Made by a program: the position numbers and the translations under genes. The notes under the pieces are model-generated. The model was not told the DNA's origin and ran no database searches. It saw only the letters and a list, made by a program, of their open reading frames with translations. A stretch of DNA of 19,259 nt from JANPLN01 sp041736155 (GTDB taxonomy: Bacteria > Bdellovibrionota > Bdellovibrionia > Bdellovibrionales > JAGQZY01). Positions 5,661 to 14,011 of this stretch are shown piece after piece (the stretch's first letter is position 1; each line of letters opens with the position of its first letter). The DNA lies in the NCBI GenBank assembly GCA_041736155.1, contig JBGSUL010000113.1:1-19259 (forward strand), read 5' to 3'.

Positions 5661-6051
5661 ACTGAGGTGATGATCTCGAGGCTCGCCACGGAGCATTTTC
5701 GATATCTTCGACTAAACCATAGATGCCTACAGCGAGAAGATGGCGCTCACTCGCCAAGAGACCTATGCAAAGATTTCTATTTTGCGCACAGAGCGGTTGA
5801 TTGCATAGGCGCTTGGCGCGGTTGAAAACCGGTTCGATCAAAGCCTTTAAATCCCAAATTGTTCCTACCGAGGCCTTGGAACAATGCTGTATACCGCCCA
5901 TAAGACCCAGTTTTTTGCATCGTGGGTCCAAGGTGCTGGTGTTGATCAAATGTTCGGCAGAATCGACAATGTTTAAAAGTTCTATTTTACAATCGGCAGA
6001 CGCCGTCGACAGAGAGAAAAAAATGAAAATTGGAAATAAGTATCCCGCCAT
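5659..6051 (-). CDS. Small secreted Cys-rich protein, unknown function
   Basis: A 130-residue protein with a Sec signal peptide (MAGYLFPIFIFFSLSTASA, cut before DCKIEL). The mature part has seven Cys (DCKIEL, RCKK, HCSK, LCNQ, LCAQ, LCIG and spacing alike), which suggests disulfide bonds in the periplasm or outside the cell. No family is recognised. The ribosome binding site is weak. It lies 55 bases downstream of the diheme lipoprotein gene on the same strand, separated by a hairpin, so it may be the last gene of that cluster or transcribed alone. Confidence 0.6.
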   Translation of the reverse strand: MAGYLFPIFIFFSLSTASADCKIELLNIVDSAEHLINTSTLDPRCKKLGLMGGIQHCSKASVGTIWDLKALIEPVFNRAKRLCNQPLCAQNRNLCIGLLASERHLLAVGIYGLVEDIENAPWRASRSSPQ

Positions 6052-6088
6052 CCGAACTAGTTAACCTAAATTTCGGAAACTGTCGAGA

Positions 6089-6125
6089 GGGCGGATTTAC
6101 ACTTTTTTATTGGGGTGTTCCGCCC
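6089..6125 (-). terminator. Stem-loop at the end of the cytochrome cluster
   Basis: GGGCGGA (6089-6095) pairs with TCCGCCC (6119-6125), and ACAC (6099-6102) with GTGT (6115-6118). The stop of the diheme gene (6107-6109) lies in the loop. No T-tract follows on the minus strand, so this may slow ribosomes, protect mRNA or weakly terminate. Confidence 0.4.
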
Positions 6126-7297
6126 GTTTGCCAAATACGAATAAGTTCACGATCGCGTTCGTTTAACATGCCCGATGGAGGCATGGGTGAGAGAGTGTCG
6201 TTCACTCTTGTAAGCATTATATTCGCCATCGATGAAGCAATAGAATATTTACTCAGATCTAAACCGCCACGAAGTGTTCCAGCATTGTGGCAATTCAAAC
6301 AAGCGCGACTGATCACATTCAGAGTCGGATCGGTAGAGGTCAGCTGTGAATAGGTCACGCGCGTAGGTAAGGGGAGAGGGTCCGTTGGGCCACCGCCCGT
6401 GCCGCCACTACCAATGGTACCAAAATCACCTATTTCTATTTTTTCATAGACGAGAGCAAAGGTGTCCGTTGCAGCCACACTCGAATAGATCGCCAAAGCT
6501 TGACTCGCTCCCGGCGCCAAATTCACATCCGATGTGGACAGGATAATTCCCGAAGTTTGATTGTAAGTGGTCACATCTTTTGCCAAAGAATTATTGATGC
6601 TGATCGAAAGATTACTAAATTTGTAACCTTTTGTAGCTGTTGATTTAAGCCTGAGAGTAGGATTGCGGAATTCGTAACCGCGCGCCACATCATTTACGAG
6701 AGCGACACGTACTTCAATAGAAGCGATCATCAAGTACAAACCCTTTTCGGCTGCGGTCGACGTTTCTGTTTGCAGATCCCACTCTAGACGCACCCATGGG
6801 TTTCCCTGCCGAGCTCTTGCAACGATGTTTTCATTGGAACGATGGATCGTGGTCAAAGCCACATCAGTCATTTGTCCCGTGTTTATGGCACAAGTCGTGT
6901 ATTTATTTTCAGCAGCGAGCCACTGTTCCGTTACTGAATTTACCAATGGCAAATTCTGTGGGCCGGTCAGACCAGCTTGGTGATTGGGATTTAATAAATT
7001 TCTTTCTACACGTGCACGACCTAAACTTTCGAAGGCATCAAACGCTGTGGCAAAATTAGAGTTAGCAAAATAGCCAAGGCCTGGCCCTTTTTCATGGCAA
7101 GAGGCGCACTTTGAGCGAAAAACTGGGTAATAATAAGTACTAAAAACATTCATTACAGGAGCATCACAGCTCCCCGAAAAAAGAGCTGCAGATTCTGTAA
7201 CATGAGTATGATCGGGCTCTCCGCAAGCAACAAAGAGTCCACTCAATACTATGGATAAAAGAAGAACCCAACGTCGGTTGCTCAAAGGACTAGCCAA
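6107..7297 (-). CDS. Diheme c-type cytochrome lipoprotein
   Basis: A 396-residue exported protein. The lipobox LFVAC (Cys25) ends a lipoprotein signal peptide. Two heme c sites are present: CASCH (64-68) and CLNCH (333-337). The second is followed by LSPMPPSG, whose Met372 is a likely axial ligand, and then a closing helix ERDRELIRIWQTGG typical of planctomycete-type cytochrome domains. The middle 200 residues are beta-rich and carry a Gly/Pro linker (GTIGSGGTGGGPTDP). It probably passes electrons in the periplasm. The start overlaps the end of the DUF1501-like gene by 8 bases, indicating coupled translation. Confidence 0.8.
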   Translation of the reverse strand: MASPLSNRRWVLLLSIVLSGLFVACGEPDHTHVTESAALFSGSCDAPVMNVFSTYYYPVFRSKCASCHEKGPGLGYFANSNFATAFDAFESLGRARVERNLLNPNHQAGLTGPQNLPLVNSVTEQWLAAENKYTTCAINTGQMTDVALTTIHRSNENIVARARQGNPWVRLEWDLQTETSTAAEKGLYLMIASIEVRVALVNDVARGYEFRNPTLRLKSTATKGYKFSNLSISINNSLAKDVTTYNQTSGIILSTSDVNLAPGASQALAIYSSVAATDTFALVYEKIEIGDFGTIGSGGTGGGPTDPLPLPTRVTYSQLTSTDPTLNVISRACLNCHNAGTLRGGLDLSKYSIASSMANIMLTRVNDTLSPMPPSGMLNERDRELIRIWQTGGTPQ

Positions 7298-8717
7298 CTT
7301 TCACCACCTGATTGAGAGCAGCTGTATCCAAAACATTGCGACCCACCACTTTTTGTATGTCTGCCAAGCGTTTATTAAATTGCAAATAATTAGCAAAAAC
7401 AGCTTGTGCAGCACGAGCAGGATCGTTGCCAGTAACAAATTTATCATCCACCACTTGATCATCCGTAAACGAGCCGATTTGATGGCTCGAAACTGCAGGT
7501 CGTCCTTTTGGATCGTAAAGAAAAATATAAGCAGCACCCGCGCTCCCACGATCACTCGTCCATGGAGAATTGCGCGCGGCGGAGTCAGCAGAAACAACGG
7601 CACCATCACTGGTGACATACAAAAAGAGCGGTTGTTGCAAAAGACTTGCTGACTGAAGAATACGCCCCATGGTCACGCCGGCTTCACGGTCACGGGTGTC
7701 GCCTGTGTTTCGTGTATTATTATGATAATCGAATCCACCCATTTCTAAAGCAGCCGAGCCGGCAAACCCCATAAGGGCATTGTAAACCATAGAGCCAAAA
7801 ACGTAGTTGTTGGAATTTTGTTGTGAACCGGCATTAAGTTGCCAAACAGTAGCAAAAGCCGAATTTTTCACTGGATCAACAACGGAGCTTCCTTCTTGAA
7901 TGAGGGCTTCATTTTTAATTCCTGCACAAGCCACTAAGTTGTGGATTTGATCTCCTGTTGTCACCGACGCTAATTTACGCGCTTGGCTCTCACTTAATTT
8001 AGAAATCAATTGCGCAAGTTTTTCTTTTTGTGGAGCGGAGAGCTGTGTACCTAAGGCAGCTGAGTATCCCAAAGAGTTCAGAATATCGCGAAAGCTTCTG
8101 ACCACGAGAGGTGTCGGTGGTGTTACATACGCCGGCATTTGACGAACGCCGGTCAATGTGGATTGAGCTCCTAAGTTGGGAAGATGAGAGCCCAGCAACC
8201 CTGCTTTGGTCACCAGACCATCTATGCTAAAAGGATTTTCGCTGGAGTCGTCGCGCGAGCGCACACAAACACCGATAAAAGAAGTGCGTGAGAGAGTATC
8301 CGCAGTTGCAACACTACGAATCCCTTCCAACATTTTGCTGATGAGATTTGTGCTGTCACCAGCAAAGGAAGCGCCACCAAATTCTTGCACAAGAGGAACC
8401 TGATTGTCTCCTAAACCCATTTTGCTATAGGACGCCAAACGTTCGCCATTGGCTTTCATGGGAACAAAGTTCCCAGACATTGCGGCGCCACCTGACAAAT
8501 TGAGACTGACAAAAGGTGCCCACTTCGCTGTGGAGGTTTTACAAATCACGTTACTGGTTTGGGCGTGCGCTTGTGAGCTCAAAAGGAGATTGACCAATTG
8601 TGGAGCCATGAGACTTGCGCTAAAGGGGATCAACCCATGCGCTAAAAATTCGCGACGCGTGGTTGGCTTGCTGTGTCCTGTTTGTGCCCAAAGTGGTATT
8701 TCTTTTTTTATTTTCAT
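7290..8717 (-). CDS. Tat-exported DUF1501-like protein
   Basis: A 475-residue protein with a twin-arginine signal (TTRREFLAHGLIPFSASL, Arg21-Arg22, then a hydrophobic run to AHAQ), so it is probably exported folded. The C-terminal half has GGFDYHNNTRNTGDTRDREAG and LFLYVTSDGA...SDRGSAGAAYIFLYDPKGRP, resembling the sulfatase-like DUF1501 family (G-W/F-D-x-H, then a T-D-E-like motif and D-H/R-G). The activity of that family is unknown. Members often sit beside DUF1588/DUF1592-type cytochromes, as here. GAGG lies before the ATG at 8717. Reading from 8816 would add 33 residues overlapping the upstream gene with no signal-peptide logic. Confidence 0.6.
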   Translation of the reverse strand: MKIKKEIPLWAQTGHSKPTTRREFLAHGLIPFSASLMAPQLVNLLLSSQAHAQTSNVICKTSTAKWAPFVSLNLSGGAAMSGNFVPMKANGERLASYSKMGLGDNQVPLVQEFGGASFAGDSTNLISKMLEGIRSVATADTLSRTSFIGVCVRSRDDSSENPFSIDGLVTKAGLLGSHLPNLGAQSTLTGVRQMPAYVTPPTPLVVRSFRDILNSLGYSAALGTQLSAPQKEKLAQLISKLSESQARKLASVTTGDQIHNLVACAGIKNEALIQEGSSVVDPVKNSAFATVWQLNAGSQQNSNNYVFGSMVYNALMGFAGSAALEMGGFDYHNNTRNTGDTRDREAGVTMGRILQSASLLQQPLFLYVTSDGAVVSADSAARNSPWTSDRGSAGAAYIFLYDPKGRPAVSSHQIGSFTDDQVVDDKFVTGNDPARAAQAVFANYLQFNKRLADIQKVVGRNVLDTAALNQVVKVG

Positions 8718-8724
8718 ATAAACC

Positions 8725-9348
8725 TCAAAAAGTAAGTGTTTCGAAACTAGAAAGTGTTGCTGAGCAAGCAGAGAGAGCCAAAGCTTGGGTTTGTGCAGCT
8801 TGTGTGCGTTGAGCATCTGTCAGATCCATAACAAAAGTTGCAAAAAAATCTGCAAAGAGCGCAGATTCAGAATCTGTTAACGGGCGCCCCCACAATTTTT
8901 CAGCAAAACGGTCGATCGTGGTCATAAAAATCGTATTATTGATTTTATCAACCCCGGTAGAAAAATTAATGCCCTGAAAAAACAAACGGGATTCCGACGC
9001 CAACCCACGCTCTTTTGCAATCAACGAGTTACACACTTCGCCAGCAAGAGAGGTGGCAGAGAGCAACAGGGGGGCATTCATCATGGTGAGCTCACTTCTG
9101 ACTGAAAAAGAAGAGTTGCGAATATTATATTCATTAAGAACGGCATTGTTTGGAGCGCTCTGTCCAGTAAGGCGTAACATCGTGGACAACGCTTGATCGG
9201 CATTGAGAAGTGCAAGTGGAAAATCCTCACCTTTGTTCTGGAGACTATCTTCGCTCGTCGACTTCACAGATTCCGTTTTGCGAAAAGAACAATGGGTGAG
9301 AGAAATAAGTGCCAATAGTAAAAGAGTCGATTTTAGAGAAGTTTTCAT
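8725..9348 (-). CDS. Lipoprotein of the cytochrome cluster, unknown function
   Basis: A 207-residue protein starting MKTSLKSTLLLLALISLTHC, a lipoprotein signal with Cys20. The rest is mainly helical (DQALSTMLRLTGQ, TTIDRFAEKLWGRPLTDSESALFADFFATFV) and has no heme motif. The stretch around KLWGRPLTDSE resembles the R-P-L-(T/S)-x-x-E motif of DUF1595/DUF1592-type cytochrome partners, so it may be a shortened relative; this is a weak resemblance. Its ATG overlaps the upstream stop (ATGA), with GGAGG nearby, and the next gene begins 7 bases after it, so it is in the middle of a tight operon. Confidence 0.65.
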   Translation of the reverse strand: MKTSLKSTLLLLALISLTHCSFRKTESVKSTSEDSLQNKGEDFPLALLNADQALSTMLRLTGQSAPNNAVLNEYNIRNSSFSVRSELTMMNAPLLLSATSLAGEVCNSLIAKERGLASESRLFFQGINFSTGVDKINNTIFMTTIDRFAEKLWGRPLTDSESALFADFFATFVMDLTDAQRTQAAQTQALALSACSATLSSFETLTF

Positions 9349-10601
9349 AAAGAACCTCCTGCCGGATGACGGCATTTAGGATGGGTCGCGATCACTTCAA
9401 AAAGTTTTTTCAGTTTATAGCCAGTGGTTTCCCATTGTGCGCCCACCTGTGCGTAAATCAGCATTTGTTCCTCGAGAGGAAGAGTGCGTTTACAAATCAT
9501 TTCAAAAGTACGGCGAGCCATGCATTGACTAAAGCGTTGGGAGTTGGCGAGCTGCTCTCCAAAACCACGAACCCCATTCCCGGTGGGGTTTGATCGCCAC
9601 ATCAGGTTTGTGGCATTGGTGCCGCGGTTGGCGAAGTTGATCCAAGAGTCATCTGTTGTGACATATCCACCCGAGTACACATTGTTATTTTGATTTAATT
9701 TAGAGGCAATACCACGACTGTCGGCACGAGGAGCGCGTCCCTGTGTACCACCAGCGGCGGAATGAATGGGTGTCCCATTGAGGAAATCCCATTTGGCAAA
9801 AGCACCGCGGAATCCATCCATGACGGTGTGACAACCTTTACAGGTTGTTTGGAATTTAACGGGGTCACCACCAGGAAAACGATCAATGTCGCGCCCAATC
9901 CGTACATCGGGGGCCATGGTGTCAGCAATAGAGTCTATCGGTGAGCATAAAAATTGACGAAAAGAAAATTCCACGAGACGACGATTAGTACCTGCTGTCG
10001 CATGAGCCTCTAAAAATGCGCGCGACGTGAGAACACCCGCAGCATCGGGATTGAGTACGGTATCGTTAGCATCGTTGATCGATAATAATTGGAAATCTCG
10101 TTTTTCTAAAAGATTAACAAGGTTCAGACGTTGTGATTCCAAAGACTCATAGTGTTTGTTTGAGGCGAGCATGTCGTCACCAATGTCCATCGGGATGGTG
10201 ACTCCTGCAGGTATTCTGCTCGCGGCTGCCGCATAATAAAAGTTTCCGGTGAGAAGTTGTCGAGCATCGATGTCATCACGAGTTACGCCGATAAAGCTTG
10301 CTGCGAAGTCATTAAAAGGAGTGCGAATCGTTTCTTCGCGCGTCGACATCAGCAAGGCAAACTGTTTAATGGTGATGTTATAGAATTCGGGTTCACGCAT
10401 GGCTCTTTGAGCAGCGGCGCTGCGCGACTGAGTAGTTATTAACTGTGACATCTCGAGAACAAGATTGTCATCGGCCGGCCAACGTGTGCCAGTCAAGCGC
10501 TCCAATAGCCACTTGGCTTCTTTCTCGGTATCACTCAGTGCGTTCACTGTGCTTGGCAGTAAACCCAATATGAATAGAAAACAGATTCCTGCTTTATTCA
10601 T
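9345..10601 (-). CDS. Exported DUF1588-like c-type cytochrome
   Basis: A 418-residue protein with a Sec signal (MNKAGICFLFILGLLPSTVNA). A heme site CKGCH (254-258) sits in TTCKGCHTVMDGFRGAFAKWDFLNG. The preceding GVLTSRAFLEAHATAGTNRRLVEFSFRQFLC matches the layout of DUF1588-type proteins (T-S-x-A-F, R-R/P-V, F-L-C, then C-x-x-C-H-x-x-M-D-x-x-G). It is shorter than multi-domain planctomycete members and seems to lack their neighbouring DUF1587/1595 domains, which the next lipoprotein might supply. GGGGG lies before the ATG at 10601; an ATG at 10637 would bury the signal. It is the first gene of the cluster. Confidence 0.7.
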   Translation of the reverse strand: MNKAGICFLFILGLLPSTVNALSDTEKEAKWLLERLTGTRWPADDNLVLEMSQLITTQSRSAAAQRAMREPEFYNITIKQFALLMSTREETIRTPFNDFAASFIGVTRDDIDARQLLTGNFYYAAAASRIPAGVTIPMDIGDDMLASNKHYESLESQRLNLVNLLEKRDFQLLSINDANDTVLNPDAAGVLTSRAFLEAHATAGTNRRLVEFSFRQFLCSPIDSIADTMAPDVRIGRDIDRFPGGDPVKFQTTCKGCHTVMDGFRGAFAKWDFLNGTPIHSAAGGTQGRAPRADSRGIASKLNQNNNVYSGGYVTTDDSWINFANRGTNATNLMWRSNPTGNGVRGFGEQLANSQRFSQCMARRTFEMICKRTLPLEEQMLIYAQVGAQWETTGYKLKKLFEVIATHPKCRHPAGGSL

Positions 10602-10715
10602 TACGTCCCCCAACGTTCTAAATAAGAGATTCCCCATGAAGAATGTCTTATCAGACTACTGGACCAAGGGCGGTATAGCGATTTTTTTTATTAAAGCGTA
10701 TCAGCTTACAACGCC

Positions 10716-10755
10716 TTCTCAGCTTGAGACGCAAATAAGTGTCTCACTCTGAGAA
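10716..10755 (-). terminator. Strong stem-loop directly after crcB
   Basis: TTCTCAG (10716-10722) pairs with CTGAGAA (10749-10755), and TGAGAC (10725-10730) with GTCTCA (10741-10746). A 2-base bulge on each side separates the stems, and the loop is 10 bases. It begins at the base after the crcB stop (10756-10758). No T-run follows, so factor-dependent termination or 3'-end protection is more likely than simple intrinsic termination. Confidence 0.55.
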
Positions 10756-11121
10756 TCAAGAGGGTGTTGTTTTGGATAGGACCAACATGACAAGAGTAAT
10801 GGCGCCAAATCCAAAAAAAAGATTTAGCCCAACATTCAGCAAAGCCAGAGACCATTGTTGGCTTTCGATGAGGCGAAAAGTCTCTACCCCAAATGCCGAA
10901 AATGTCGTGAATGCGCCGAGAAAACCGGGAACAAAAAAAAGGAAAAAAGTTTCAGGAAGAAGATTTTTATAGAAGGCCGCGATGGCGATAAGAAAACAAC
11001 CGATGACATTCACAAGAAGTGTCGCGAGAGGAAAGTTTCCATCAAAAGGGAGGGCCAACCCCATCGAATAACGGGCAATAGCTCCTAAAAATCCACCAAG
11101 GCCGATAAATAGAAATAACAT
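10756..11121 (-). CDS. crcB: Fluoride channel CrcB/Fluc
   Basis: A 121-residue membrane protein with four hydrophobic helices. The motifs GGFLGAIARY near the N-terminus, PLATLLVNVIGCFLIA, and GFLGAFTTFSAFGVET in the third helix are those of the dimeric Fluc fluoride exporter, including the Asn and the F-T-T-F-S polar track. It protects cytoplasmic enzymes from fluoride. No fluoride riboswitch could be recognised in the roughly 120 bases before the start. It is divergent from purT, and a strong stem-loop follows it. Confidence 0.92.
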   Translation of the reverse strand: MLFLFIGLGGFLGAIARYSMGLALPFDGNFPLATLLVNVIGCFLIAIAAFYKNLLPETFFLFFVPGFLGAFTTFSAFGVETFRLIESQQWSLALLNVGLNLFFGFGAITLVMLVLSKTTPS

Positions 11122-11241
11122 ACTATGAGAATCGCTAAAAAGCAGACGTGCGGCAAGAAAAATTTATAGGGTGAGGGCCACAGAACAAGAAGGAGCACTT
11201 GAGCATTGCTCGTGGAGAAGGGCTCATGATACACCCTGGCC

Positions 11242-12405
11242 ATGCTTAATAAAAGAATAATGATTTTAGGTTCTGGAGAGTTAGGTAAAGAATTCGCGAT
11301 TTCCGCCAAGCGCCTGGGGGTCATGGTCATTGCTGTCGATCGTTATGCCAATGCACCGGCGATGCAGGTGGCAGATGCGTACGAAGTGATCGACATGCTC
11401 AATGCTGATGAGCTAGAGGGAGTAGTCAATAAACATCGTCCCGATATCATTGTTCCCGAGATCGAAGCAATCCGTACGGAGAAACTAAAAGAGTTCGAAG
11501 ACCGCGGCATTCAAGTGGTGCCTACCGCGCGCGCAACGCATCTCACGATGAATCGCGATGCCATCCGCGATCGCGCCAAAGAAAAATTAAAACTCAAAAC
11601 TGCAAATTATGCCTACGCCACCTCACTCGAAGAGTTGCAGAAAGCCAGTGATCGCATAGGCTACCCCAATGTGGTGAAGCCGGTCATGTCTTCCTCTGGC
11701 AAAGGGCAGTCGGTGGTGAAGTCAGCAAAAGACGTAAGCAAAGCATGGGTCTACGCTGTCGACGGAATGCGCGGAGATAAAAAGAAGGTCATCGTCGAAG
11801 AGTTTATTTCATTTGATTTTGAAATCACTCTTCTCACAGTAAAACAAAAAAAGGGGCCCACACTTTTTGTCGACCCTATTGGTCATCGCCAAGAACGGGG
11901 AGATTATCAAGAGTCATGGATGCCAGCGAAGATGTCAGCCAAGCAGTTGAAGCAAGCTCAAAAAATGGCTAAAAAAGTGACCGACGATTTGGGCGGCAGT
12001 GGTCTTTTTGGTGTAGAATTTTTTGTGACTAAAAAAGATGTTTACTTCTCGGAGCTCTCGCCGCGTCCGCATGATACAGGTATGGTGACTTTGATTTCGC
12101 AAAATCTGACGGAGTTCGATCTTCATGTCAGAGCAGTGTTGGGATTGCCGATCCCCAAAATTACGTACTACGGGCCGAGCGCATCAGCCGTGATATTAGC
12201 CGATCGCGAAGCAGAAAAATTTTCTTTCAAAGGCGTAGACAAGGCTCTGCAAGTGGATGGAACCGATGTGCGGTTGTTTGGTAAGCCTTCAACTCGGGCC
12301 TTCCGCCGCATGGGTGTGGCTTTGGCGCGGGAAAAAACTGTGAAGAAGGCGCGCAAAAAAGCGGAGAAAGCCGCACGACAAGTGCAGATTCATTATGAGT
12401 CTTAA
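11242..12405 (+). CDS. purT: Formate-dependent GAR transformylase (PurT)
   Basis: A 387-residue ATP-grasp enzyme that makes formyl-GAR from formate, ATP and GAR in purine synthesis. GSGELGKE (10-17), IVPEIEAI (70-77), TMNRDAIR (102-109), the ATP loop VKPVMSSSGKGQ (145-156), GHRQERGDYQESW (214-226) and ELSPRPHDTGMVTLISQ (271-287) all match E. coli PurT closely. It starts about ten residues later than E. coli PurT, because an in-frame stop precedes it. No ribosome binding site is seen; TTGCTC and TGATAC upstream could give a near-leaderless message. Its end overlaps the radical SAM gene by 11 bases. Confidence 0.95.
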   Translation: MLNKRIMILGSGELGKEFAISAKRLGVMVIAVDRYANAPAMQVADAYEVIDMLNADELEGVVNKHRPDIIVPEIEAIRTEKLKEFEDRGIQVVPTARATHLTMNRDAIRDRAKEKLKLKTANYAYATSLEELQKASDRIGYPNVVKPVMSSSGKGQSVVKSAKDVSKAWVYAVDGMRGDKKKVIVEEFISFDFEITLLTVKQKKGPTLFVDPIGHRQERGDYQESWMPAKMSAKQLKQAQKMAKKVTDDLGGSGLFGVEFFVTKKDVYFSELSPRPHDTGMVTLISQNLTEFDLHVRAVLGLPIPKITYYGPSASAVILADREAEKFSFKGVDKALQVDGTDVRLFGKPSTRAFRRMGVALAREKTVKKARKKAEKAARQVQIHYES

Positions 12406-13312
12406 CTTTCGTAAAGTTTATTTAGAAATCAGCAACATTTGTAATTTGCAATGCACATTCTGTCCTGTGGTCGAACGTGATCAAAAGGTGATGGCGCTTT
12501 CGGAAATAGAAAAGATCCTTCAGCAGATCAAGCCCTACGCGGAGCGCGTGTGCTTTCATGTGATGGGCGAACCTTTGAATCACCCCCAATGGGCACACGC
12601 CATTGTACTCGCTGAAAAACAAAACATTTCTCTTGAAATCACAACAAACGGAACACTTCTTAAACCAGAAAATTTTGCAAACCTGCTCAATCCGGCGGTT
12701 AAACAAATTAATTTCTCACTGCAAAGTTTTGTTGATAATTTCCCAAAAGCCGACCCACAGGTGTATTTTCAGAAAATCATAGATTTTGTTCTATTAGCGG
12801 AACAGCAACGCCCTGATTTGTATATTAACTTTCGTTTTTGGAATTTAGCCAAAGAGAAAGTTAAAATAACACCGGAAAATCCCGTAAACGAATTTTTTCT
12901 GCAGACGATAGAAAAAACTTTTCAAACAGTCATTAATCGCCAGGTTGATCCTGGGTTTCGCAAATCTAAAAATGTTCGTAGTCGAATTTACGTCCATTTT
13001 GATACGCGCTTTGAATGGCCAAATGTGCAGGCACCATTTGTGTCCGAAGAGGGAACGTGCTGGGGAGCACGAGCGCAGGTAGCAATTCATGCCAGCGGTG
13101 TTGTGGTGCCTTGTTGTTTAGACAAAGAAGCGGATGTCCCCCTCGGAAACATCAACACACAGAGTTTTGAGGAGATATTATCAAGCCCAAGATTTTTAAA
13201 AATGCGCCAAGGCTTTGAAGAAAATCGTGTGGTAGAGTCGCTTTGCCAGCGTTGTAGCTTCCGCACTCGGTTTAAGCGCGCGATGCCTCTTACAGAAGAG
13301 GAATTTCAATAA
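12395..13312 (+). CDS. Radical SAM/SPASM-like protein
   Basis: A 305-residue protein. CNLQCTFC gives the CX3CX2C cluster (Cys16, 20, 23) that binds the catalytic 4Fe-4S and SAM. FHVMGEPLNHP (54-64) is the GGEP-like motif. The C-terminal Cys set (222, 240, 241, 284, 287), with PCCLDKEADVPLGNI between, is SPASM-like and should hold a second cluster. The substrate is unknown; SPASM members often modify peptides, but no peptide gene is adjacent. The start overlaps purT by 11 bases without its own ribosome binding site, so translation depends on purT. The end overlaps the convergent HAD gene by 23 bases. Confidence 0.85.
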   Translation: MSLNFRKVYLEISNICNLQCTFCPVVERDQKVMALSEIEKILQQIKPYAERVCFHVMGEPLNHPQWAHAIVLAEKQNISLEITTNGTLLKPENFANLLNPAVKQINFSLQSFVDNFPKADPQVYFQKIIDFVLLAEQQRPDLYINFRFWNLAKEKVKITPENPVNEFFLQTIEKTFQTVINRQVDPGFRKSKNVRSRIYVHFDTRFEWPNVQAPFVSEEGTCWGARAQVAIHASGVVVPCCLDKEADVPLGNINTQSFEEILSSPRFLKMRQGFEENRVVESLCQRCSFRTRFKRAMPLTEEEFQ

Positions 13313-13934
13313 CCCGCGAATGCAAGCGCTGCAATTTTTCAGCCTCTTGATGTCCATGGGCGACCAGGATCAATTCGATACCCAAGCTGTGCGCCACTTC
13401 CATATCGTGATCAGTATCGCCGACAAGAACAGTGTCCTTCAGTGGAATTTGGCAAAGCTCGAGGAGCTCTTTCCCACGATAAACTTTACTGGCGGCAAAT
13501 TTATCAGCGATCCCAAAAACATGATCCAGATGTGAGCGGAGTTGATGATGATCAATCATGCTATCCAAACTGTGTTGGTCCGAAGCGGAAAGAATAGATT
13601 GTTTTATTCCAAGATTTTTAACTTCTTGGAGAATAGATTTAGCCCCAGGCACGAGGGAGCAAGAGTAAATATCTTTCATAAAAAGATCGACAAATTCTTC
13701 GCATAACATTTCAAAAGACTCATTTTCGAGATCGAAACCAATAGTTTGATAATAAGACTTGATCGGAAAGTGAAAATTTTTTTTGTAGGAAGCGGTTGTC
13801 AAAAGAGGGATGTTTCGGCGCTCGAGGAGAGTATTTACCGTGCGCACGGCATGGTCGATATCTTGTAAAAGAGTGCCATTCCAGTCCCAAATAACATGTT
13901 TGTACTCAGCGAGATGGGGCAATATTGACGTCAT
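13290..13934 (-). CDS. HAD-superfamily phosphatase
   Basis: A HAD hydrolase of about 214 residues of the phosphoglycolate-phosphatase type. Motif I is DWNGTLLQD (Asp17, Asn19), motif II is SILSAS, a Lys follows in AASKVYRGK, and motif IV is VLVGDTDHDMEVA. An alpha-helical cap lies between motifs I and II. The usual second Asp of motif I is Asn, a variant seen in some HAD groups. The ATG at 13934 is preferred over a TTG at 13991, because it directly precedes the conserved domain. TAGTAA ends 5 bases before it and there is no ribosome binding site. The gene is convergent with the radical SAM gene and divergent from rarD. Confidence 0.85.
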   Translation of the reverse strand: MTSILPHLAEYKHVIWDWNGTLLQDIDHAVRTVNTLLERRNIPLLTTASYKKNFHFPIKSYYQTIGFDLENESFEMLCEEFVDLFMKDIYSCSLVPGAKSILQEVKNLGIKQSILSASDQHSLDSMIDHHQLRSHLDHVFGIADKFAASKVYRGKELLELCQIPLKDTVLVGDTDHDMEVAHSLGIELILVAHGHQEAEKLQRLHSRVIEIPLL

Positions 13935-13936
13935 GT

Positions 13937-13954
13937 CTTTTACTACTGTAAAAG
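13937..13954. promoter_or_regulatory. Palindrome between HAD and rarD genes
   Basis: CTTTTAC (13937-13943) and GTAAAAG (13948-13954) are perfect reverse complements with a 4-base centre. They sit just upstream of the HAD start and about 60 bases from rarD. It could be a regulator site for either divergent gene. Confidence 0.35.
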
Positions 13955-14011
13955 ATGCAGGGAAAGCAACAAAAGCTTTAGTTGATGGCAATAATTGTTA
14001 TAACACCGACG

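Noticed and set aside
8718..8816. 33-residue N-terminal extension of the DUF1501-like protein
   Set aside because: It overlaps the upstream lipoprotein gene and would bury the Tat signal; the ATG at 8717 has a ribosome binding site.
11122..11241. Fluoride riboswitch before crcB
   Set aside because: I could not find the conserved GGNGAUGG core or pseudoknot partners on the minus strand.
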